Positions 18,585 through 26,721 of a DNA stretch of 64,000 nt are shown here, in pieces. The stretch comes from CAZSSM01 sp964609385 (GTDB taxonomy: Bacteria > Planctomycetota > Planctomycetia > Isosphaerales > Isosphaeraceae): positions 5,038 through 69,037 of the forward strand of contig CAZSSM010000033.1 of the NCBI GenBank assembly GCA_964609385.1, read 5' to 3'. A program made the translations under genes and the position numbers. A model generated the notes under the pieces. That model had not been told where the DNA came from. It did no database searches and saw only the letters and a list, made by a program, of their open reading frames with translations. Each line of letters begins with the position of its first letter. The first letter of the stretch is position 1.

Positions 18585-19391
18585 ATGAGACGGATCGCGT
18601 ACATCGGCCTGCTTTGCGCGGTGGTTGTTGCCTCGGGAACCGGTTGCATGTCGACGGCACTCCGACGTCAGACCAACCAAACAATCGAGACGCTCACGGA
18701 TATTCAGTACCAGCAAGTTTTGAACAACATCGCCATGTATGTGACCGATCCGTCGGTCGTTCCGAACTTCGCCGTCGTCAGCACCGGCGTGGTCCAGATC
18801 AACGACCTCGGCAGCGGCGGATACCGGTTCGACAGCAATCCGTTCGGCTCCCAGACGGGGACGAACAACAACACAATCTCGCTGAGCGGGTCGCGCACAA
18901 TCTCGGGTCAATGGTCGCTCGTCCCGACGACCGATCCACGGAAGCTGGAGCGGATGAAGCACGCCTACCAGCTTCTCGTCGGTTTCCACGATCCCCATGA
19001 GGACGGTGTGGGCAAGCTCGCCGAGTTTTTCGGGGACGAGTTCCCTAAGGCGATCCCGGTCGGATGGTTCCACGTCGGATCGAAGCACGATGTGCCCAAA
19101 GAAGCCGTCCATACCGGCCGCTTCCGCGATATCTATGTCTGGGTGATGCCCGAAGGCCTACCGGGGCTGGCCCGGTTCACCCTCTCGGTCCTCGACATCG
19201 CTACAGTAGAGTCGCACGTGCCCACCGCACAGGTCACCCGAATCTATAACGGACCAGCCACCGATACGCCCGTTCGCACCGAGGTCGTCTCGCAGGAACC
19301 ACTCCCGATCGCCGGGGAAATCAACCCGTTCAAAGCCCGCGAGAAATATCATCGCGTCGACGCGCCCGGCCTGAACTTCATCCCCCAGTGA
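18585..19391 (+). CDS. Putative lipoprotein, tandem paralogue 1
   Basis: A 268-residue protein with a strong ribosome site (GGAGGGAG) before ATG 18585. The N-terminus is a lipoprotein signal: RR, a hydrophobic core (IAYIGLLCAVVVASG) and a lipobox-like GTGC at about residue 22, so the mature protein should be membrane anchored. The rest is soluble, with motifs shared with the next gene: SGQWSLVPTTDP, KLERMKHAYQL, FPKAIPVGWFHVG, RDIYVWVMPEGLP and LDIATVESHVPT. The family is not one I can name and no catalytic motif is evident; the strong conservation between copies argues that the protein is functional. Spacing to the paralogue is 52 bases, indicating a two-gene operon. Confidence 0.85.
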   Translation: MRRIAYIGLLCAVVVASGTGCMSTALRRQTNQTIETLTDIQYQQVLNNIAMYVTDPSVVPNFAVVSTGVVQINDLGSGGYRFDSNPFGSQTGTNNNTISLSGSRTISGQWSLVPTTDPRKLERMKHAYQLLVGFHDPHEDGVGKLAEFFGDEFPKAIPVGWFHVGSKHDVPKEAVHTGRFRDIYVWVMPEGLPGLARFTLSVLDIATVESHVPTAQVTRIYNGPATDTPVRTEVVSQEPLPIAGEINPFKAREKYHRVDAPGLNFIPQ

Positions 19392-19443
19392 CGCCCACCA
19401 ATGGCCGTCCCGACCGATCATCCCGACACGGGAGGCAGACCCG

Positions 19444-20241
19444 ATGCCAGCCGCTCGGCGCCTCGTTCCCCTGATCGTTGCGATCCTGCTGGGGACGACC
19501 GGATGCATGTCCAACACGCTCCGTCGCCATACCAATCAGACCATCGACATCGTTACGGAAATCCAGTATAAGCAAGTGCTCAACAACCTTGCCATGACCG
19601 TGAACGATCCGTCAGTCCTCCCTAGCTTCGCCGTCGTCACCTCCGGCGTCGTCCAGGCCAACCATGAAGGCCAAGTCGGCTACGCCTTCAGTTCCAACCC
19701 CTTGGGCTTCGCTGGTCTAACGAACAACAACTCGATCTCGCTGAGCAGCTCGCGAACGACGTCCGGCCAGTGGTCGCTGGTCCCGACAACCGATCCGTGC
19801 AAACTGGAGCGGATGAAACACGCATACCAACTCATCCTCGGATACCGCGATCCGGACGACGATAGTTTCGCCGAGCTCGCCGAGTTCTTCGAGGCGGAGT
19901 TTCCCAAGGCGATCCCGGTCGGATGGTTCCATGTCGGAACCAACCACGATCTCCCGAGACAAGCTGTCATCTGGGGCCGATATCGGGACATCTATGTTTG
20001 GGTGATGCCTGAGGGCCTCCCCAGTCTGGCCAGGTTCACCCTCTCGATCCTCGACATCGCCACCGTTGAGTCGCATGTGCCCACTGTCAAAGTGACCCGG
20101 ATCTACAACGGGCCTCCGATCGGTCCACCCGACAAGATCGTCGTTGGCTCCCAGGACGACTTGCCGATCAAGAACCAGATTGATCCCTTCCGGCCTCGAG
20201 AAAGATATCATCATGGCCGAGTCGACCGAAAGAGATACTGA
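19444..20241 (+). CDS. Putative lipoprotein, tandem paralogue 2
   Basis: A 265-residue paralogue of the preceding gene, clearly more than half identical by eye over the mature part and collinear with few gaps. It has GGGAGG upstream of ATG 19444, a signal core (LVPLIVAILLGTTGC) and a lipobox cysteine near residue 21. The shared motifs (NQTI near the N-terminus, QVLNN, DPSV, SGQWSLVPTTDP, GWFHVG, DIYVWVMPEGLP) are all kept. Divergence is concentrated in the signal peptide, a glycine/asparagine-rich loop (SSNPLGFAGLTNNNS) and the C-terminus. It arose by tandem duplication; the function is unknown. Confidence 0.85.
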   Translation: MPAARRLVPLIVAILLGTTGCMSNTLRRHTNQTIDIVTEIQYKQVLNNLAMTVNDPSVLPSFAVVTSGVVQANHEGQVGYAFSSNPLGFAGLTNNNSISLSSSRTTSGQWSLVPTTDPCKLERMKHAYQLILGYRDPDDDSFAELAEFFEAEFPKAIPVGWFHVGTNHDLPRQAVIWGRYRDIYVWVMPEGLPSLARFTLSILDIATVESHVPTVKVTRIYNGPPIGPPDKIVVGSQDDLPIKNQIDPFRPRERYHHGRVDRKRY

Positions 20242-20371
20242 TTGTTCTCCGCAGTCCCAAAGATAACGAAAGGACCGGCAGTTCGCGATCACAGCGAGCG
20301 ATCCAACGAGCCGGGACACCCCGTCGTTTGCGATGGCGGTGGCCACGGCTCGTCGAGCGGAGCGACTCGCT

Positions 20372-20941
20372 TCAGCGACCCTGGAGAATCTCGATGATCT
20401 TGCGCGCGAAGAGATGGGCGTGGTTTCCGGTCCGGCCGGTCACCAGGTCGCCGTCGACCACGACATCCTGATCAACGTACTCGGCCCCCATGTTCATGAT
20501 GTCGCCGTGCAAGTTGTTATGGCACGTGACGGGACGTCCCTTGACCAACTCCGGGCAGGGCGCAACCAGCCACATACCGTGGCAGATGATCCCCTTGAGG
20601 ATCGACGGCTCGGCAAAAGCACGACGGACGAATTCCGTGGCCGGCGGCAGCTTGGCCAGGTCTTCCGTGTAGCGGAGCCGGTCCGAGACTATTCCCGAAG
20701 GGACGATGATCGCGTCGAACTGGCGAAGTTGATCGTCGTTCATCCCCTCGAACGACTCATCGCAAGAGAACGGCGCGTGGTATTCGTGCCCTTGGAAAGT
20801 GATCGATGGCTGGCCCCAGAGCCGAGTCATGAATCGGAGGTCCGCCCCCTCCTCGCGGAACCGATAGTGGTAGTACCAAATCTCATGCTCATAGAAATCG
20901 CTCTCGATTAAGACACCGATTTTTTTGCCATCCAAGCTCAT
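20372..20941 (-). CDS. DJ-1/PfpI family protein (copy A)
   Basis: A 189-residue protein of the class-I glutamine amidotransferase-like DJ-1/PfpI fold. It begins MSLDGKKIGVLIESDFYEHE. The middle strand is FDAIIVPSG, and the nucleophile elbow ILKGIICHGMWLVAP contains the conserved Cys (about residue 119) followed by His. GRPVTCHNNLHGDIMNMGAE and VDGDLVTGRTGNHAHLFARK are the usual C-terminal motifs. Family members include intracellular peptidases, chaperones and glyoxalase III/deglycase-like enzymes acting on methylglyoxal. The upstream VOC gene ends 14 bases before this ATG, so they are co-transcribed. A TTG nine codons earlier is possible but lies inside the previous gene. It is the last gene of the nine-gene run. 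Confidence 0.9.
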   Translation of the reverse strand: MSLDGKKIGVLIESDFYEHEIWYYHYRFREEGADLRFMTRLWGQPSITFQGHEYHAPFSCDESFEGMNDDQLRQFDAIIVPSGIVSDRLRYTEDLAKLPPATEFVRRAFAEPSILKGIICHGMWLVAPCPELVKGRPVTCHNNLHGDIMNMGAEYVDQDVVVDGDLVTGRTGNHAHLFARKIIEILQGR

Positions 20942-20955
20942 GGTATGACCCCGAA

Positions 20956-21390
20956 TTAACTGGAGCAATCGTCCGGGTGTGCGTCACGGTAGCCTTGACT
21001 GATCTCGACGATTCGCCCGTCGGGATCAGCGATCCAGGCCGTCTTCCAGCCGGGGATGACGTCGCCGAAGTCGGCCGGGCCGAGCGTCAACCGCGCCTCG
21101 GGACCCATTTCGGCCAGTATCGCCTCGACGTCATCGACCTGGAACGCGATGTGTCGGTAGCCCGGGAATTCCGGTCCAGCTCCCGTGGCCGCCGGCTCCG
21201 GCGAGGCCCCCTTGGCTCGAAACAACTCGAGCATGACCGAGCAGGATTCCATCTTCAGGAAGACCACCTGGTCATCGCCCTCGCCGATGACGCGTGCCCG
21301 ATGGAATCCGAAGTGCGTGCGGTAGAAGGCCTCGGTCCGCGCGGGATCCGCGCAGGAAAAAGCGACATGAGAGAAGATCATCAAACGCAT
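20956..21390 (-). CDS. VOC-superfamily protein (glyoxalase/dioxygenase-like)
   Basis: A 144-residue single-chain VOC protein with two beta-alpha-beta-beta-beta modules. Candidate metal ligands occupy the four canonical positions: His in FSHVAFSCAD, Glu in VMLELFRAKG, His in GYRHIAFQVDD and Glu in GRIVEISQG. This H/E/H/E set is that of glyoxalase I-like metalloenzymes. WKTAWIADPDGRIVEI is the typical end of the family. ATG 21390 has GAGGACC upstream; the open frame continues 11 codons further without family content. A role in methylglyoxal or related carbonyl conversion is suggested by the DJ-1 gene 14 bases downstream, but the substrate cannot be read from the sequence. Confidence 0.88.
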   Translation of the reverse strand: MRLMIFSHVAFSCADPARTEAFYRTHFGFHRARVIGEGDDQVVFLKMESCSVMLELFRAKGASPEPAATGAGPEFPGYRHIAFQVDDVEAILAEMGPEARLTLGPADFGDVIPGWKTAWIADPDGRIVEISQGYRDAHPDDCSS

Positions 21391-21497
21391 GGCAGGTCCT
21401 CGGATCACTCGCGGGATGACCAATGCGAACCTTGAAGTGCGGCGGACCCATTCCTATGGTCGAGGTCGCCACACCTCTTCGCGGCTTCGGCCCGGAA

Positions 21498-21791
21498 TCA
21501 GACGGACTGATAGCGCCGGATGTCCATCGGGACATCGAGCAACGGCTCCATCTCGCGGTGGAGTTCAGCGGTCTGAGGCGCATCGCGGTGGCCATCGATC
21601 GCCGTATCGTTCCGCCACTCTTCCAGGCAAACGAAATCGGACGGGTTGCGCTCGTTCCGGAAGAAGTCGTACTGGATGCAACCAGGCTGATTCCGGATGT
21701 CCTCGCGAGCCCCGAGGAGGATCTGCAGCATCTGATCTTCCCGGCCGGTCTTGACACAAATATGAGTGACGACGCGAATGGTAGAATCCAT
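21498..21791 (-). CDS. ABM-domain small monooxygenase-like protein
   Basis: A 97-residue single-domain protein of the antibiotic-biosynthesis-monooxygenase (dimeric alpha/beta barrel) superfamily. It shows IRVVTHICVKTGREDQMLQ, a central PGCIQYDFFRNERNPSDFV, and CLEEWRNDTAIDGHRDAPQT. The E-x-W and the His in the last segment are the family hallmarks, as in YgiN-type quinol monooxygenases and LsrG-like proteins. Such enzymes act without cofactors on quinones or small carbonyl substrates. It lies 107 bases before the VOC gene and 106 bases after the alcohol dehydrogenase in the same direction. Size is normal for the family. Confidence 0.87.
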   Translation of the reverse strand: MDSTIRVVTHICVKTGREDQMLQILLGAREDIRNQPGCIQYDFFRNERNPSDFVCLEEWRNDTAIDGHRDAPQTAELHREMEPLLDVPMDIRRYQSV

Positions 21792-21897
21792 GGATTAAAC
21801 TCGAATCTCAAAGAGATCGCCGGTCGAAAGCTGTGTCTGGAGTGTCGGGGCGTCGACCGGCCGATCCGCCCGCGACCTTCCTCGAGTGAACCGAGAC

Positions 21898-23091
21898 TCA
21901 GGCGACCGACTCCAAGATCGTCCGAACGTCGGACTCATGGAGCGGTCGGTAAGCGCTGATCGGACCGAACCGGACGGCCTGCTTGGCCGCCTGGGGAATA
22001 ACTTGCGGATCGACGCCGGCCTCGCGGAGGGTGGTCGGGATCCCGAGCGACTTCCAGAACTCCTGCGTCCGATCGATTCCCTCCAGGGCCACTTCCGTGT
22101 CGTCGCGCCCTTCGCGTGTGATCCCCCAGACGCGCTCGGCATACTGGGCGAACTTGCCCGGCCCCTCCGAAACGACGTATCGCATCCAACCCGGGTAGAC
22201 GACCGCCATGCCGAGGCCATGATTCACGTCGGTGATCGCCGACAGTTCATGCTCGATCAGGTGCGAACCCCAATCGTTGACCACCCCTTGCTGCACGAGC
22301 TGGCTGCATGCCCAACTGGCGCAGTAGAGCAGGTCGGCGCGGGTGTCGACGTCCTCTGGGTCGGCCAACGCACGCGGACCCGCTTCGATCATCGTCCGGA
22401 GGATCCCCTCCTTGATCCAGTCCTGGGCTGGTGAATGAGGCGTGTGCGAGAAGTATTGCTCGAAGATATGCGTCATCATGTCCGCCGTTCCGTAGGCCGT
22501 CTGATCGGCCGAGAGCGAGACGTGCAGTTCCGGGTCGCAGATCGCGAACTTCGGGAACAGGCACGGATAGATAATCATCAACTTTTCGTGAGTTTCCCAG
22601 TTGCTCATGACGGACGTCAGGTCGAAGTCGGAGCCGGTCCCGGCCTTGGTCATCACGACGCCGACCGGTAGCGCCTCCCCGGGCACCGACGTCTTCTGCT
22701 CGACGGGGATCCGGGTGTGGAAGTCGAGGTACGCTTGCCAGACGTCGCCGTGCAGGAGACAACCAGCGGCGATCGCCTTGGCCGTGTCGCTGGTGCTGCC
22801 GCCGCCGACTCCTAGAACGAAACCAAGCCGGTTCTCTCGGCAGATCTCGATCCCTTGACGGACCAGTTCGACGCGCGGGTTGGAATGGACACCGGGCAGT
22901 TCCTCCCAGCCGATCCCCGCCTTCCGGAGCAGGCCGGTCACCCGCTCGTAGACCCCGTTCCGCTTAAGGTGACCCTGGCCGTATGTCAACAGGACCCGGT
23001 CGCCGTATGGCTTGATCTGTTCAGCGAGCGTGTTGAGCTGACCGCGACCGAAGACCATACGAACGGGGTTCTGATACGTGAAATTGTCCAC
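21898..23091 (-). CDS. Iron-containing alcohol dehydrogenase (YqhD/butanol dehydrogenase-like)
   Basis: A 397-residue group III alcohol dehydrogenase. A GTG start at 23091 is chosen because GGGGAG lies just upstream and the protein then begins with the usual FTYQNPVRMVFGRG. The nucleotide-binding motif GVGGGSTSDTAKAIAAG is intact. Metal ligands are seen in YGTADMMTHIFEQYFSH (Asp and His) and in IEHELSAITDVNHGLGMAVV (two His). KAGTGSDFDLTSVMSNWET is the family's central signature. These NAD(P)H enzymes reduce aldehydes to alcohols, and YqhD-like members detoxify reactive aldehydes. It lies 37 bases after the ABM/NTF2-like fusion gene. Next to a ThDP decarboxylase-like enzyme, it could reduce the aldehyde that enzyme makes (inference). 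Confidence 0.93.
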   Translation of the reverse strand: MDNFTYQNPVRMVFGRGQLNTLAEQIKPYGDRVLLTYGQGHLKRNGVYERVTGLLRKAGIGWEELPGVHSNPRVELVRQGIEICRENRLGFVLGVGGGSTSDTAKAIAAGCLLHGDVWQAYLDFHTRIPVEQKTSVPGEALPVGVVMTKAGTGSDFDLTSVMSNWETHEKLMIIYPCLFPKFAICDPELHVSLSADQTAYGTADMMTHIFEQYFSHTPHSPAQDWIKEGILRTMIEAGPRALADPEDVDTRADLLYCASWACSQLVQQGVVNDWGSHLIEHELSAITDVNHGLGMAVVYPGWMRYVVSEGPGKFAQYAERVWGITREGRDDTEVALEGIDRTQEFWKSLGIPTTLREAGVDPQVIPQAAKQAVRFGPISAYRPLHESDVRTILESVA

Positions 23092-23128
23092 GGTGATTCT
23101 CCCCGGGAGCAATGGGATTTGGAGGTGA

Positions 23129-23884
23129 TCAAGACGCCACGACGTTGCGGGGTTCGGCCGCAACCCCGTGGGGATCGTGGGCGGCCTGATCGCCCTGGAT
23201 GTCCACGAGGGATCGGACGTCGTACTCGATGATTACAGGTCTGCCATCGACGCCGGTGTTGCCGAGCAGCCACGACTGGGTCGCCCGCATCGCTAAGGCG
23301 GTCCGGTCGTCGCGACGGACGGCCCTCCAGACCACGACGACATCGACCTGAGCGCCATCTGGGGTTGATCGCAATGCGAACCGCTCGATCTCGTGCGACT
23401 GATCGTCGAACTGTTCGCCGACCTGGTCGTACCACGCCACGAACTCGTCGCGGCTGGTGATGGTCTGCTCGGGGAACTTCAGACGGAGGCCGGCCTCGGC
23501 CAGGTCAGGGAGTAGTTGATCGACGGGCACGTGTCGGCTGAGCTTATCGAACCAATCGTCAGCGAAGCCGCGGGTGTCCGCCTCGGTGATCCCTCCACCC
23601 AGCAGAGCGGTAACCAGATCGAACTCATGACTGATCGGGTCACCCTGAAGGCACGGCACGAACGCGTCCCAGACCGGATGGGTGGCCAGGTGGGCATCGA
23701 GGGCCGCCTTCGACTCCCATTGCTCGAAGAGCGTGAACTGCCGGGGGTCGTCTTGCCGACGCATCCAGACAAAATTGTGGCAACCCGCATCCCGATGCGC
23801 AGCGCGTTGGATGGCCGAGAGCGACTCAAGAGCCCTGCCCTCAAATCCGGCCTTGATCTCGATCTGGAGCATGAAGCTGAGCAT
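23129..23884 (-). CDS. ABM domain fused to an NTF2-like (SnoaL-type) domain
   Basis: A 251-residue two-domain protein with ATG 23884 preceded by GAGGTT. Residues 1-100 are an ABM monooxygenase domain (FMLQIEIKAGFEGRALESL, DAGCHNFVWMRRQDDPRQFT, LFEQWESKAALDAHLATHP). Residues about 105-240 look like an NTF2/SnoaL-type cone fold (GFADDWFDKLSRHVPVDQL, SRDEFVAWYDQVGEQF, then a strand-rich end with VVVVWRAVRR). NTF2-like domains hold small hydrophobic substrates or act as isomerases. The arrangement implies a small-molecule enzyme, and a second stand-alone ABM gene lies two genes away. The domain assignment of the C-terminal half is by pattern and is less certain than the N-terminal half. Confidence 0.75.
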   Translation of the reverse strand: MLSFMLQIEIKAGFEGRALESLSAIQRAAHRDAGCHNFVWMRRQDDPRQFTLFEQWESKAALDAHLATHPVWDAFVPCLQGDPISHEFDLVTALLGGGITEADTRGFADDWFDKLSRHVPVDQLLPDLAEAGLRLKFPEQTITSRDEFVAWYDQVGEQFDDQSHEIERFALRSTPDGAQVDVVVVWRAVRRDDRTALAMRATQSWLLGNTGVDGRPVIIEYDVRSLVDIQGDQAAHDPHGVAAEPRNVVAS

Positions 23885-23971
23885 GTCAATAACCTCACGA
23901 ACTGTGCGAATTTAACGTTTGGACGGATGACGATCATCGGTTCCCATGCGGAGTCGAGGTCGTCATCCCCG

Positions 23972-25747
23972 TTACTGTCCGCAGCGGGCGCCGATGAGTT
24001 CGGGGTGGACGTCGCCTTCGAGCACGACCTCGATCAAGGAGGGGCCGCGATGCTCGAGCGCCTCGGCGATGGCCGGAGCAATCTGCTCGGGCGTCTCGAC
24101 GCGGGACGCCCAGGCGCCCATCGAACGGGCCATGGTCACGAAGTCGATCTCCGGTCGTGACAGGTCAAACGGGATCGGGTCGCCGTGCGGCGCGATCTGA
24201 CGCTCCTCCCAGTAGGCGTGCAGGTTGGCCTGCAGGAGCCGGTAGGAGCGGTTGTTACAGACGACAAAGGTCAAGTCGAGTTCGTGCCGGGCGGCGGTCC
24301 AGATCGCTTGGATCGTGTACATCGCACCGCCATCGCCGGAGACTCCGACGACGGTCTTGTCGGGGTGAGCCAGCTTCGCGCCGATCGCACCTGGGAACCC
24401 AACGCCGAGTGAACCGCCCCGAGTCTGGAAGTAGTGCTGGGGGCGGGTCGGCGTGACGTATTGCGTCAAGGCCGGCGAGTTGGTTAAGGCCTCGTCGAAG
24501 AGGACGGCGTCGGCGGGCAATGCGTCGGCGAGGGCCCGGGCAAACGGAGCGAGATGTAACGGGGTCGCGCTATCCAAATCTCGATCTCGTTCACGCTCTT
24601 TTCGGACACGTTCCTCCTTGGCGGCACCGATCCGATCGGCACGAATCCGAGCCGCTTCACGACGCTCAGCGACCAGACGCTGCTCGACGCGGTCGGCCAG
24701 CGCGGCGAGTGTCTGCTTGGGATCGCTCACCAAACCCAGGTCGACCGGATGGTTCTTCGCGATCAACCCGGCGTCCAGGTCGATATGGATTACCTTCGAA
24801 CTCACTTTGAAGACGTCGCCCAGTTCGGGAAACACTTCCGGAAGCATGTACGTCCCGCAGATCAAGTTGACATCGCCGCGCTCGACGATTCCCTTGCTCT
24901 GCGATCCAAACATGTGACCGGTCATCCCTTGGTAGAGCGGATGATTGGTCGAAATGTTCACCTCGCCGGAGTCGACGGCCCAGACCTCCGCGCCGACCAT
25001 CTCGGCCAAGCGAACCAGTTCAGGCTGCGCCTCGGAACGGGCGACGCCGTCGCCGATGTAGAACATCGGATAATCGGCCTCGACCAACATCGAAGCGGCC
25101 TCATCGAGCAATTCCGGATCGGCGAGTGATCGCGTGTTCGGGATCACGGTGGGCCGGACCGGCTCGTTCGCCGGGGCATCCAGGACGTCGAGGGGCAGAC
25201 AGACATAGACCGGCCCGGTCGGCGGCGTCTGGGCAACCTTGATCGCGCGTCGGAGCACACGGAGCAGGCTCCGAGGATCGGTCACCATCGTCGACCATTT
25301 CGTCACCGGTCGTGCCATACCGACCAGATCGCCGGCCATCTGAGCGTCCATCGCCTGATACCGGACGCCGGCATCACCCCCCAGTACGATCAAGGGCGAA
25401 CCGCCACGGTATGCTTGATAGAGCGCTCCGATCGCGTTACCCAAGCCCGGAGTGCTATGGATTTGGACCAGGGCCGGTCCCCCAGTGGCCCGCGCGTATC
25501 CATCGGCGGCCATTACCGCGACCGACTCCTGGAGCGTCAGGACATAGGTCAATTCGGGAACGTTCCGGAGTTCGTCGAGGAACCCTTCCTCAACGGTCCC
25601 CGGGTTACCAAACATGAAACGGAACCCATCCGCCACGAGCTGCTGGAGGATGATCTTGTGACCGGTTTCGGCACCCATGGTCGCGTTTGGCTCCATCGTG
25701 AGCATTGGTTTGGGCAGACGATCCACGTCGGAATGGGCCGCGGCCAT
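23972..25747 (-). CDS. Thiamine-diphosphate-dependent enzyme, benzoylformate decarboxylase/acetolactate synthase-like
   Basis: A 591-residue ThDP enzyme with all three domains. The N-terminal PYR domain starts GHKIILQQLVADGFRFMFGN and has the catalytic Glu in TLQESVAVMAADGYARATGG. The central domain spans about 220-360. The PP domain has the cofactor motif GDGGAMYTIQAIW through VVCNNRSYR (about 467-500), with the usual GDG...NN ends. GGSLGVGFPGAIGAKLAHPD precedes it. The order and lengths fit 2-oxo-acid decarboxylases and carboligases; the substrate cannot be predicted. ATG 25747 is 16 bases after the preceding stop. Internal ATGs at residues 18 and 24 are alternative starts, since homology begins at about residue 26. 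A long basic helix around residue 365-390 (ERREAARIRADRIGAAKEER) is an insertion in the linker before the PP domain. Confidence 0.92.
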   Translation of the reverse strand: MAAAHSDVDRLPKPMLTMEPNATMGAETGHKIILQQLVADGFRFMFGNPGTVEEGFLDELRNVPELTYVLTLQESVAVMAADGYARATGGPALVQIHSTPGLGNAIGALYQAYRGGSPLIVLGGDAGVRYQAMDAQMAGDLVGMARPVTKWSTMVTDPRSLLRVLRRAIKVAQTPPTGPVYVCLPLDVLDAPANEPVRPTVIPNTRSLADPELLDEAASMLVEADYPMFYIGDGVARSEAQPELVRLAEMVGAEVWAVDSGEVNISTNHPLYQGMTGHMFGSQSKGIVERGDVNLICGTYMLPEVFPELGDVFKVSSKVIHIDLDAGLIAKNHPVDLGLVSDPKQTLAALADRVEQRLVAERREAARIRADRIGAAKEERVRKERERDRDLDSATPLHLAPFARALADALPADAVLFDEALTNSPALTQYVTPTRPQHYFQTRGGSLGVGFPGAIGAKLAHPDKTVVGVSGDGGAMYTIQAIWTAARHELDLTFVVCNNRSYRLLQANLHAYWEERQIAPHGDPIPFDLSRPEIDFVTMARSMGAWASRVETPEQIAPAIAEALEHRGPSLIEVVLEGDVHPELIGARCGQ

Positions 25748-25763
25748 CCCTGGCCGAACAGGT

Positions 25764-26627
25764 TCACCATCCGTAGCGACGAAGCCCCTCTTCGAAGACG
25801 CGGACCAGAACCGCGCCGCATTCCATGGAGGAGGCGGTCGAACGACTGGTCAGGAACGGGTAGTCGAGGATCACCGAGGTCTCGTGCCCGACACGACCGA
25901 TGTATTGGCCGTTCGGACCAACGGCATCGCGGAGGATGTATTCCAAGGGGTAGAAGGGCGGTCCGAAGTTGATGAAACCGTCGCCAAACCCCTTCGAACC
26001 GCCTTCGAGATCATGCGGCCCTTGGAAGCCAGTCCCATCGAGGTAGTCGTAGTCGATCGGATGTCCAGTCACACGTCGGCCTTCGATCAAGCTTCGCTTC
26101 TCGCGGATATCGCGGGCGAAGGCCAGGCACGAGACACCGTAGCACTCGCAGGCCACCAACTTGTCGAGGCCGACCATGCCACGGATCAAATCGTGGAGCC
26201 GGGGGTTGTTGGCCAGGTCGATGAGCGCGCCGCTCCCCCCCGCGATCACCAAGGCGTCGTAAGTGACCAGGTCGCGCGCAACGATCTCGTCGATCCGTCG
26301 GTAATAGGCCTCCATCTCTCGGAGATAGCGTGGCGAGCTGGGGTAGGGCCGCATCGGGAACCACTCGGCTAGGCTCCGGGGCCGATCGAGTCGCGTCGAG
26401 GCGTCGAGGCGTCGGGTCTTCTCGGCCATTTCAGGTGTGGTGACTGAGCGGCCCAGTGGCGGGTCGTTGTAGTTGGGGTCCATGCTGACGCTCAGCGCCG
26501 TGGGTCGGGCGCCGGTGGGCGTGAGGAAGTCGACCTCAAAGCCGGCTCGGTCACAGGCTTCAAGCGGACCGATGACCTCTTCACCCCAGTAACCCCATTC
26601 CGAAATCACAAACAAGATCTTTTTCAT
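25764..26627 (-). CDS. DJ-1/PfpI family protein (copy B, long form)
   Basis: A 287-residue protein with a good ribosome site (GAGGACC) before ATG 26627. It begins MKKILFVISEWGYWGEEVIG, then PLEACDRAGFEVDFLTPTG, the start of the long (about 280-residue) DJ-1/PfpI type. YDALVIAGGSGALIDLANNP is the central strand, and DKLVACECYGVSCLAFARDI is the nucleophile-elbow region with Cys at about 157-164. VTGHPIDYDYLDGTGF and GQYIGRVGHETSVILDYPFL are the C-terminal landmarks. Compared with copy A it has an 80-residue insertion, with a Tyr/Arg-rich stretch YPSSPRYLREMEAYYRRIDE before the central strand. It lies 16 bases upstream of the ThDP gene, so tightly coupled. The catalytic type (glyoxalase III-like, amidase or other) is undetermined. 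Confidence 0.88.
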   Translation of the reverse strand: MKKILFVISEWGYWGEEVIGPLEACDRAGFEVDFLTPTGARPTALSVSMDPNYNDPPLGRSVTTPEMAEKTRRLDASTRLDRPRSLAEWFPMRPYPSSPRYLREMEAYYRRIDEIVARDLVTYDALVIAGGSGALIDLANNPRLHDLIRGMVGLDKLVACECYGVSCLAFARDIREKRSLIEGRRVTGHPIDYDYLDGTGFQGPHDLEGGSKGFGDGFINFGPPFYPLEYILRDAVGPNGQYIGRVGHETSVILDYPFLTSRSTASSMECGAVLVRVFEEGLRRYGW

Positions 26628-26721
26628 GGCAAGGTCCTCGCGACCGACCTCCGGTCATTCCCGGAGGTCGTCGTGGTTTTGAGTTCCGATTCCGATCGAC
26701 GTGAGGGTGGACGGTCGTGGG

